Below, piece by piece: positions 37,651 to 44,387 of a stretch of DNA of 64,000 nucleotides. Made by a program: the position numbers and the translations under genes. Location of the stretch: the NCBI RefSeq assembly GCF_003385895.1, contig NZ_QRDQ01000007.1, positions 1 through 64,000 on the forward strand. Reading direction: 5' to 3'. The notes below the pieces were generated by a model. That model saw nothing but the letters and a program-made list of their open reading frames with translations, had not been told where the DNA came from and did no database searches. Each line of letters begins with the position of its first letter. The stretch's first letter is position 1. The DNA comes from Flavobacterium cutihirudinis (GTDB taxonomy: Bacteria; Bacteroidota; Bacteroidia; Flavobacteriales; Flavobacteriaceae).

Positions 37651-38289
37651 ATGATGAAAAAAATAATATTAAGATTAGTGATTGTATCATTTATATTTGT
37701 TAGTTGCAATGGTCAAGTTGTAACTAAAAAGGATAATGATACCTACAATAACGCAAGAAAAGAGTTTGATCCAATTATAACTTCGCATTTCCCTAAAAAT
37801 CTAATTAAATATCCATATACTATCGTAAATAATAAAAATATACGCAAAAATGATGTGTGCTTCATGTTGTATAATTATGAGATTGATACTTTAGAAATTG
37901 ATTCAACAATGAATAAATATAAATTTATTGCGAGTTATGCCTCTACAGATTCATGTATACTAGTGATTAATAAATTTGAAACACAAGATACATATGAAAA
38001 CAGGAAAGATATTAAAATAGAGGATACACTTTCACTAAATAAAGAATGTTATAAAAATAAATATCCTGTTCCAAATTTTGCAGTTTTTAATCATACAGAT
38101 GCAGAGGATTTAAAAATTGAAAATAATTTTAAAATCTATGTGATTGATGCAAAACCGGGAAAATACTTTAAAAATTTTGACGTACTACCTAATCCACAAA
38201 TGCCTTTAAATTGGCAAAACGGCTATTCAAAAGGAATCGCAATTAATAAAAAAAGGAAAATAGTAATATATTGGGGAATAATTTGGTAG
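37651..38289 (+). CDS. Lipoprotein, candidate immunity protein of module 3
   Basis: A 212-residue protein with a lipoprotein signal (hydrophobic stretch and FIFVSCNGQ, Cys19 or Cys20 depending on the start), then a soluble domain with several cysteines (NDVCFMLYN, STDSCILVIN, LNKECYKN). ATG follows the B stop without a spacer; the second Met is an alternative start. No family recognised, and no similarity to the module 2 lipoprotein that I can see, as expected if each pairs with its own tip. Immunity role inferred from position. Confidence 0.65.
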   Translation: MMKKIILRLVIVSFIFVSCNGQVVTKKDNDTYNNARKEFDPIITSHFPKNLIKYPYTIVNNKNIRKNDVCFMLYNYEIDTLEIDSTMNKYKFIASYASTDSCILVINKFETQDTYENRKDIKIEDTLSLNKECYKNKYPVPNFAVFNHTDAEDLKIENNFKIYVIDAKPGKYFKNFDVLPNPQMPLNWQNGYSKGIAINKKRKIVIYWGIIW

Positions 38290-38307
38290 TGTTCCTCCCA
38301 TCCCCGT

Positions 38308-38350
38308 TCTCCGAAGAGTTCCTTATAAAACGCAGTGCGAAGGTCTTTGA
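38308..38350. repeat. Imperfect direct repeat, copy 1 (post-tip sequence)
   Basis: Aligns without gaps with 38568-38610 at about 33 of 43 positions (TCTCCGAAG, GTTCCTT, GTCT-TGA shared). Copy 1 follows the module 3 lipoprotein and copy 2 follows the orphan core tip, so each cassette end carries the same trailing sequence. Confidence 0.5.
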
Positions 38351-38412
38351 ACCACTAGGCTATAGAGAAAAGGACGTTCTTCCTACATGATAGAAACTTT
38401 GTAAAAACTTAT

Positions 38413-38610
38413 AAGTATAAATACAATGGCAAAGAGTTCCAGGATGAGAGTGTTGGAGGTAATAAGCTGAATTTGTACGACTATGGGGCACGTAATTATG
38501 ATCCTGCACTTGGCAGATGGATGAATATTGACCCGCTGGCAGAGAAGTCTAGAAGATGTAGCCTCGATCTCCGAAGGGTTCCTTTTGAAAAGCTGCGCAA
38601 ATGTCTCTGA
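38413..38610 (+). pseudogene. Orphan Rhs core fragment (displaced cassette tip)
   Basis: In frame from 38413 the DNA encodes [30 protein letters not shown] and [13 protein letters not shown], the end of the Rhs core shared by B of modules 2 and 3, then diverges to [13 protein letters not shown] and a stop at 38608. There is no start and no upstream shell. It matches the module 3 core most closely ([13 protein letters not shown]). Such headless tips downstream of a complete rhs gene are known from enterobacterial rhs loci, where they record past or potential tip exchange. Here the toxin part itself is gone. Confidence 0.8.
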
Positions 38611-38629
38611 CTTTGCGCATTTTTTTTTT
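38595..38629 (+). terminator. Hairpin terminator at the end of the Rhs region
   Basis: GCGCAAA pairs perfectly with TTTGCGC around a 10-nt loop and is followed by A and nine T. It lies at the end of the orphan core fragment and could end transcription from module 3. Confidence 0.7.
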
Positions 38630-38916
38630 ATATATAAATTGTAAAGGTTATAAAAGTAACCTGTCTTTTTACGATTACTTCTTAAAAAATAAATAAGTAA
38701 GAAAAACCATTGTTTTTGAAAGAGAAAATAATTGAAATGAAAGAAGCATATAGGACTAAATCATGAAGGCTCAGATTTAAATGAAATTATTTCAATATTG
38801 TGGTCTTGTTTTAGACAGCTTTAAGCTTTTGAAAAAATTGGGATTTGAACGTTTGTTCAATTACAGCTGATAAACAATTTGCTAACTTCTTTTGCTCGGA
38901 CATGCATAAGTGGAAT
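38630..38916. other. Spacer between the Rhs terminator and the integrase
   Basis: About 290 bp of AT-rich sequence with no reading frame or repeat I can support. Confidence 0.5.
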
Positions 38917-40129
38917 TTACCTATACTTGTCCATTAGTTTTTTCATATCTTCTTTGATATTTATGTCCAGCACTTTGGCATAATGCTGCGTCTGCAGGAT
39001 ATTTGCGTGTCCCATCATTGAGGAGACGTTTTCTATTCTGATGCCGTTTCCCAAAGTTACAGTTGTGGCAAAAGTGTGGCGTGCCGTATACCAAGTCAGT
39101 TTTTTTTTTGATGCCACATAACACTGCTATTTCTTTCAAATATTCATTCATTTTCTGATTTGAAATGGAGGGCAGAAGCGTTGGCTGGAGCTTTCTGTAT
39201 TTATTGATTATCCTGTTTGCAGGAGGAAGCAGGGGAACGTTTTCATGCATTGAAGTCTTTGTTCTGTTTGCCAGAATCCAGAAATCATCGTTGTTGTCAG
39301 AAACAAGATTCTCGTCTTTCAGGGCAGAGGCGTCCGCTGGTGCATATCCTGTATAGCAGCAGAATATAAAGATATCTTTGGTTTTTACTAATCGTCCTGC
39401 AGTAATTTCAGTTGTTTCTATCGTTTTTAATTCTTCAGGAGTCAGATAAACTGCATCTGTTTCGACTACTTTCCCTTCGTACAGATCGAAGGGGTTTTTA
39501 TCGATTAAGCCTGACTTGAGGGCATAGTTGAAAGCAGTTTTGTACATGCGCATGTACTTTACAGTTGAGTTGTTTCTGATCCCTATATGGCCTTTGAAAG
39601 TGCTCTGGTACCTAAGGAACAATTCCAGATTATTGATAAAATTGCCGCTTACAGATTTCTATCCCAAGTCTTCTTTGTGATATTCTTCCCTGATAAAATT
39701 CGAAATCAGGTCTTTAGATCGTTCATATTTGCTTAGGGTTGCACGGGATCTTTCATCATGATTAACTTTCCTGCTGAAATAACTGATATGGATTTCGAGA
39801 ATCCCTAAGACAGTAATTTTGTCATGCGTTTTGCCTTTAAGTTCATTTTTGAACGTACGAAGGGAAAAGCTTTCATCTCTGCGGATCATTTCATTGAATT
39901 TTTTCTCAATCGCCAGTTGGAAAGCATCCAGGCTTCTGCGGAGTGTTTTTTCTTCTTCCAGCCTGAGCACCTTTCGGAGCTTGTTTGTAAGAACCCATCT
40001 TTCTTTAGTTATATAATGACCTGTTGATATTGTAATTGAGTCATGTTCATGCCAGAGGCGCACATAAACCGGAGATTCGTTTTTCCAGTTCAGCTTTCCA
40101 GGTTTTAGAAAAAAATAAATCTTCAGCAT
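38917..40129 (-). pseudogene. Tyrosine recombinase (phage-type integrase), broken by a stop and a frameshift
   Basis: A Bacteroidota-type tyrosine integrase of about 403 residues. The N-terminal arm and SAM-like domains (MLKIYFFLKPGKLNWK ... DLISNFIREE) end at an in-frame TAG (39659-39661). The same frame continues (SVSGNFINNLELFLRYQ) into the catalytic domain until a run of ten A (39100-39109, minus strand), where one extra A shifts the frame. The shifted frame encodes the active-site end: TARHTFATT (HxxR), MMGHANILQTQHYAK (H and nucleophilic Y). The first Arg is absent (YTGYAPADASAL), as in the IntDOT group. The gene sits 335 bp from the 3' end of tRNA-Ser, the usual integration target. Barring sequencing errors it is inactive, fixing the island in place. 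Confidence 0.85.
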
Positions 40130-40464
40130 GATTGAATTATTTTCAGTTTGGAAAAAAATAAGTTTATTAAAGGTCTGAAAATTTTATCTATTTACCTATT
40201 AATGATTATGCAAACGAGACTTTTAAGGTCTTATCTGCAACATTCAAAAAGCGTTTTTCTTGTAAAAATAGGGACACTGATAGGGACACAAAAGTACGCG
40301 TTATGGTTCCAGATTTTAGGATGTCTAATTGCAGAAGAAATAATTTGTCCAGTGTTTACAGGGCTTAACAGGGGAGCGAATTGTTTTTGGATGCAGGGTT
40401 CGAAAATAAAAGCTCCGCCCAAAAACGTCGAAACCCCCTGTAAACACAGGGGGTTTCTTTTCAG
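40130..40464. other. Integrase upstream region next to tRNA-Ser, with direct repeats
   Basis: The spacer holds two TAGGGACAC copies at 40269-40277 and 40281-40289 (12-bp period), immediately followed by CAAAAGTA (minus-strand TACTTTTG, a -7-like box) at 40289-40296, about 160 bp before the integrase start. Repeats of this kind could be integrase arm sites. The tRNA terminator is at 40430-40457. I do not see a second copy of the tRNA 3' end here. Confidence 0.4.
40430..40457 (-). terminator. Strong bidirectional terminator downstream of tRNA-Ser
   Basis: GAAACCCCCTGT and ACAGGGGGTTTC form a perfect 12-bp stem with an AAAC loop. On the minus strand it is followed by CGACGTTTTT, on the plus strand by TTTTC. 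It lies 8 bp past the tRNA 3' end, so it most likely ends the tRNA transcript. Confidence 0.8.
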
Positions 40465-40549
40465 CGGAGAAAGAGGGATTCGAACCCCCGGACCTGTTAC
40501 AGTCAACAGTTTTCAAGACTGCCGCATTCGACCGCTCTGCCATTTCTCC
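40465..40549 (-). tRNA. tRNA-Ser(UGA)
   Basis: An 85-nt tRNA. The acceptor GGAGAAA pairs with TTTCTCC at 40466-40472, with G as discriminator. The anticodon loop reads CTTGAAA, giving anticodon TGA. A long variable arm (about 17 nt) is typical of serine tRNAs, and the T-loop reads GGTTCGAATCC. CCA is not encoded. A -7 box lies about 33 bp upstream and a terminator follows. It is the likely attachment site of the adjacent integrase. Confidence 0.95.
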
Positions 40550-40581
40550 AGTATGTCGCGATCATTTCGTGATTGCGAGTG

Positions 40582-40589
40582 CAAATATA
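40582..40589 (-). promoter_or_regulatory. -7 box of the tRNA-Ser promoter
   Basis: Minus-strand TATATTTG, a perfect TAnnTTTG, 33 bp upstream of the tRNA. Between box and tRNA is an imperfect inverted repeat, TCGCGATCA / TGATTGCGA (40556-40578), in the predicted leader. No clear -33 TTG was found. Confidence 0.55.
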
Positions 40590-40689
40590 GTGCGCTTTTC
40601 CGATTATAAAAACTTTTTTACTGATTTTTTTAAGTTAATTTTTAAGTGCTTAATTATCAGTATTTATAAAAAAGCTTTTTTGAGAAAAA

Positions 40690-41088
40690 TTACTCAACTT
40701 CGTCCAAAATTGGCACTGATTTCTTGTTTTCGTCAACAGCAACAAACGAGAAAGTTCCTGAAACTACCGTTTCGCGAAGCTCAGAATACATTTGTTCCAT
40801 AAAAATATCTACATGGATTTTGCAACTTGTTCGTCCAACGCTTACCACTTTTGCAACTAATTCAATTAAAGTTCCAGCAGGAATCGCTTTTTTAAAGTCA
40901 ATTTGTCCAGTTGAAATTGTTACAACTTTTTTTCGGCTAAATCGGGTTGCGCAAATAAACGCAACTTCATCCATAAGATGCAATGCAGTTCCGCCAAATA
41001 AAGTGTCGTAATGATTTGTTGTAATAGGAAAAACAGCTTTAAAAATACGTGTTTCCGATTTTAAAATTCTTTCTTCTACTGTTCCCAT
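40690..41088 (-). CDS. Acyl-CoA thioesterase, hotdog fold (YciA/BFIT type)
   Basis: The hotdog-fold protein hydrolyses acyl-CoA to free acid and CoA in the cytoplasm. The motif NHYDTLFGGTALHLMDEVAF carries the active-site Asp/Asn region of the family, followed by TISTGQIDFKKAIPAGTLIEL and a VSGTFSFVAVDENKK end. The frame is open from 41130, but Met15 (MGTVEERI, 41088) starts 1 bp after the ribB stop and gives a 132-residue protein of normal size, so I use it. It is the last gene of a minus-strand run from ftsK, probably co-transcribed. Confidence 0.85.
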   Translation of the reverse strand: MGTVEERILKSETRIFKAVFPITTNHYDTLFGGTALHLMDEVAFICATRFSRKKVVTISTGQIDFKKAIPAGTLIELVAKVVSVGRTSCKIHVDIFMEQMYSELRETVVSGTFSFVAVDENKKSVPILDEVE

Positions 41089-41089
41089 A

Positions 41090-42223
41090 TTAGTAATTAA
41101 CGTATTCTGTAATCTCAAGACCGTAACCAATCATACCCACACGTTTTGTTTGTTCGGTATTCGAAACTAGTCTGATTTTAGAGATATCTATATCATGAAG
41201 GATTTGAGCGCCAATTCCGTAATCTTTACTGTCAATAATTACTTTTGGAGCTTTTAATGTTCCGTTTGCTTGTAAATTTTTAAGCTCTGAAATTCTGTTT
41301 AAAAGATTCACTGCTGTCATATCCTGATTGATAAAAATAACTGCACCTTTACCATTTTCATTGATTACTTTAAACATATCATCCAACTGCTGTTCTGCAT
41401 TGTTTGTAAGTGTGCCTAATAAATCATTATTTACCTGAGAAGAGTGGATTCTGGTTAAGATTGGCTCGCCTAAATTCCAAGTTCCTTTAGTTAAAGCAAT
41501 ATGAATTTGTTTGTTTGTAGTTTGTTCGTAAGCTCTTAGTCTAAAAGTTCCAAAACGAGTCTCAATATCGAAATCTTCTTTTTTGACAATTAAACTGTCG
41601 TGCTGCATTCTGTAAGCAACTAAATCTTCAATTGAAACTAATTTCAAATCGAATTTTTTAGCTACTTCAATAAGCTGAGGCAAACGAGACATTGTTCCGT
41701 CTTCATTCAAAATTTCGCATATTACACCGGCAGGTTTAAATCCGGCCAGACGTGCGAAATCAATTGCAGCCTCTGTGTGCCCTGTTCTTCTTAATACGCC
41801 TCCTTGCTTAGCAATTAATGGGAATATATGCCCAGGACGAGCTAAATCATGTGGTTTTGTATTTGGATCTACTAAAGCCTGAACTGTTTTCGAACGGTCT
41901 GCAGCAGAAATACCAGTTGTTACGCCGTGACCTTTTAAATCGATGGAAACTGTAAAAGCTGTTTCCATATGATCTGTATTATTCGTAACCATAGCACGAA
42001 GATCAAGTTCTTTGCATCGGCTCTCAGTAAGAGGTGTACAAATTAAACCACGACCGTGTGTAGCCATAAAGTTGATCATCTCTGGAGTTACTTTTTCGGC
42101 TGCAGCCAAAAAATCACCTTCATTCTCACGATCTTCATCATCGACTACAATGATTACTTTACCTTGACGAATATCCTCTATAGCTTCTTCAATGGTATTA
42201 AGTTGTATTTTTGTTGTTGACAT
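41090..42223 (-). CDS. ribB: 3,4-dihydroxy-2-butanone-4-phosphate synthase with degenerate GTP cyclohydrolase II domain
   Basis: The N-terminal domain (about 1-205) is a complete Rib[11 protein letters not shown] at 28-37, THGRGLIC, and the substrate-binding RPGHIFPL and RTGHTEAA segments. It converts ribulose 5-phosphate to the butanone phosphate of riboflavin synthesis. The C-terminal domain (about 207-377) is RibA-like in fold ([28 protein letters not shown]). However, the three zinc cysteines of the usual HSECLTGD ... RCDCG motif are replaced (HSSQVNND ... TNNAE), and the RQEGRGIGL loop reads NQDMTAVNL. So GTP cyclohydrolase II activity is very unlikely, and a separate RibA should exist elsewhere. 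The gene lies 2 bp downstream of the permease gene. Confidence 0.92.
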   Translation of the reverse strand: MSTTKIQLNTIEEAIEDIRQGKVIIVVDDEDRENEGDFLAAAEKVTPEMINFMATHGRGLICTPLTESRCKELDLRAMVTNNTDHMETAFTVSIDLKGHGVTTGISAADRSKTVQALVDPNTKPHDLARPGHIFPLIAKQGGVLRRTGHTEAAIDFARLAGFKPAGVICEILNEDGTMSRLPQLIEVAKKFDLKLVSIEDLVAYRMQHDSLIVKKEDFDIETRFGTFRLRAYEQTTNKQIHIALTKGTWNLGEPILTRIHSSQVNNDLLGTLTNNAEQQLDDMFKVINENGKGAVIFINQDMTAVNLLNRISELKNLQANGTLKAPKVIIDSKDYGIGAQILHDIDISKIRLVSNTEQTKRVGMIGYGLEITEYVNY

Positions 42224-42225
42224 AA

Positions 42226-43680
42226 TTATTTTTGATTTTGAGCGGGGAAAAATCGCTCCGAAATTTTTTGAAATAGTTGTGATATTGGCGTTGTAATGGC
42301 GTCAAAGTTTATTAAGCCATTATCATTTGTTGCTCGGTATGTTAATAATATTGCCAATGGCGATAAAATAAACGAAGACATCCATGATCCCATAAAAGGA
42401 GACATTCCACCTTCTTGGGAAAGTCTTTTTCCAAATGTATTAATGAAATGGAAGGTAATGAAAATCAATACAGCAAAAACGATTGGTAAGCCCAATCCAC
42501 CTTTTCGTATAATAGCGCCTAGTGGAGCTCCAATAAAAAACATTAAAAAACAAGCAAAAGCAATTACAAACTTTTCATATAAAGCAATTAAATGTTTGTT
42601 GATGTCTCTTTGTTTGTCTTTTAAATCCTTTTGGGTTGATTCTATTGAATAAATGTTATTGGTAACATTACTGCCAGCCATTCTAAGAATATCCGATTTC
42701 TCTTTATTGGTATAAAGAGAAAGAAGGTTGTTTGGTAATGTTTTTTTCTTTTTACCTGGTTGTTGTTCTATTGGAGAACGTTTGATTCCAACACGTTGGT
42801 TGATGTTTTCTGAAAATGATAAAATTTCAGTATTTAGGTTCTTATTTAAAGAATCCAGTGTATAACGAAGTTCATTTACGTTCAACATTCCGTTAGTACT
42901 ATTGATGCTTTCTTTGTCTTCGTCTACTTTATTAAGTTCCGAAAGATCAATATTTATAATCTGTTTTTTGAAAGCCGCTTTTACAAATGGCAGTTTGGCA
43001 CGGTCTTCATATTTTTTAGGTGTAACATCCTGATAGTAATAACCATCATTTAAAACTAATTTTAAGATGCTTGATTTCTCGTTACTTATTAGTTTTCCAT
43101 CTTTTGCTTTGATGACAGTTTTGTTTTCACCAACATTATTCGCTTTTTCGTGAATGGTTACTCCGGTTAAGATGTTTCCGTTTTCGCCTGATTTTTTATT
43201 TACCTTAATGTTGTAAAATCCAACGTCATTAAACTGGCCTTCGGCAATAGCCATTGCAGGTTTGGCCTGAGCGATATTTTTTCGAAAGTTAACGAATTTG
43301 TATTCCGCGTACGGAATGACATTATTGGCAAACCAAAAAGCAACAATACTCAAAACAAAGATAAATGCGATTAAAATACGCATAGCTCTTTGAAGCGAAA
43401 TTCCAGAGGATTTCATAGCCGCAAATTCATAATTCTCAGCCAAATTTCCGAAAGTCATAATTGATGCCAATAAAACAGACAACGGTAAAACTAACGGAAT
43501 AATTCTCGGCATTGAGAATAACAAGAATTTTACAATCAGAATCAAGTCTAGGTCTTTACCAGCAAGTTCTGAGATAAAAAGCCAGACCGTTTGAAGTATG
43601 AATATAAAAAAAAGGATTACGAATACCGTAGTAAACGTAATCAGAAATGTTTTTAGTAAGTATTTGTCTAAAATTTTCAA
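42226..43680 (-). CDS. LptF/LptG family lipopolysaccharide-transport permease (YjgP/YjgQ)
   Basis: A 484-residue membrane protein starting MKILDKYLLKTFLITF, the family's usual N-terminus. Three membrane helices fall in the first roughly 120 residues (the second with MPRIIPLVLPLSVLLASIMTFG) and three near the C-terminus (about 360-455). A large periplasmic beta-jellyroll lies between. LptF/G with LptB2 extracts LPS from the inner membrane. A charged low-complexity insert (about 305-325, QQPGKKKKTLPN) is Bacteroidota-like. It follows the lolA gene by 7 bp, so a lipoprotein carrier and an LPS exporter share one operon. Confidence 0.9.
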   Translation of the reverse strand: MKILDKYLLKTFLITFTTVFVILFFIFILQTVWLFISELAGKDLDLILIVKFLLFSMPRIIPLVLPLSVLLASIMTFGNLAENYEFAAMKSSGISLQRAMRILIAFIFVLSIVAFWFANNVIPYAEYKFVNFRKNIAQAKPAMAIAEGQFNDVGFYNIKVNKKSGENGNILTGVTIHEKANNVGENKTVIKAKDGKLISNEKSSILKLVLNDGYYYQDVTPKKYEDRAKLPFVKAAFKKQIINIDLSELNKVDEDKESINSTNGMLNVNELRYTLDSLNKNLNTEILSFSENINQRVGIKRSPIEQQPGKKKKTLPNNLLSLYTNKEKSDILRMAGSNVTNNIYSIESTQKDLKDKQRDINKHLIALYEKFVIAFACFLMFFIGAPLGAIIRKGGLGLPIVFAVLIFITFHFINTFGKRLSQEGGMSPFMGSWMSSFILSPLAILLTYRATNDNGLINFDAITTPISQLFQKISERFFPAQNQK

Positions 43681-43687
43681 CCCGTAA

Positions 43688-44335
43688 TTAATCTAATTTG
43701 TTGATGTAGTATTTTGGATATTTGCTCGCTACAAAGGTAAATTGATTTTTTGATAAAGGCTGATTGGTTTTAAAAGAATTAACGGTTAAAGTTGTTTTTG
43801 TTCCGTTTTTTCCAGTTTCGATCAAATTGTAAATGTGTTTTGTCTGAACGTCAATACCTAAAAGAATTTCTTTCCTTTGATCTTTTCCACTTGTTGGAAC
43901 TAATTTTATGTATTGAATTTTTCTTCCTTTGATATTCTGCACAATATCCATATTGTATTTGTATCCGGAATTAAAGAAAGTAAGCATTTTTGAAGGCGTA
44001 ATAGCGTTATCGTCTTTCTCATTTACTTTCGAAATAGTAACTTCTTCGTCTTCAGGGTTTATAGTGTACGTTTTTTGCCCGTCGAATATTTTAGTAACGC
44101 CCATGAAATTCAAAACATATTGATTTCCTTTCATCGTTACATTTCCTTTACTGTCTTGATTAATGTTTTCTTTGGCATTATTCAAAGAGTACTTAAAATC
44201 GATAACAATATTGTCGTAACTTTTTATTTTAGTTGTTACTTCGTTCAATAAATCTTTGGCTTTTTTATCCTGAGCCTGAGTCGAAGTGAAACTCAAAAGC
44301 AATATTGCAGCTATTTGAAAACACTTTTTAGTCAT
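43688..44335 (-). CDS. lolA: LolA-like outer-membrane lipoprotein carrier
   Basis: A periplasmic carrier of the LolA/LolB fold. The frame opens at 44425; Met at 44335 (MTKKCFQIAAIL) starts a clean signal peptide ending STQAQ, so I take it as the start. Met at 44380, 7 bp after the ftsK stop, is the alternative and would give a long n-region. The mature domain contains the usual pattern: KIKSYDNIVIDFKYSL, KGNQYVLNFMGVTKIFDGQ, FNSGYKYN, IQYIKLVP and a C-terminal FTFVASKYPKYYINKLD. It should shuttle lipoproteins to the outer membrane, relevant to the many lipoproteins in this window. Confidence 0.85.
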   Translation of the reverse strand: MTKKCFQIAAILLLSFTSTQAQDKKAKDLLNEVTTKIKSYDNIVIDFKYSLNNAKENINQDSKGNVTMKGNQYVLNFMGVTKIFDGQKTYTINPEDEEVTISKVNEKDDNAITPSKMLTFFNSGYKYNMDIVQNIKGRKIQYIKLVPTSGKDQRKEILLGIDVQTKHIYNLIETGKNGTKTTLTVNSFKTNQPLSKNQFTFVASKYPKYYINKLD

Positions 44336-44387
44336 GTTAGTGATAGAATTGTTTCTGATTTCCTGAATTTTCGTTTTCATGATGGGG

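Noticed and set aside
40231..40543. Small reading frames over the tRNA-Ser region
   Set aside because: They are read through the tRNA and its terminator; the GGTTCGAATCC T-arm gives the familiar spurious peptide.
41090..42223. Fully bifunctional RibBA
   Set aside because: The zinc cysteines and the RQEGRGIGL loop of GTP cyclohydrolase II are missing.
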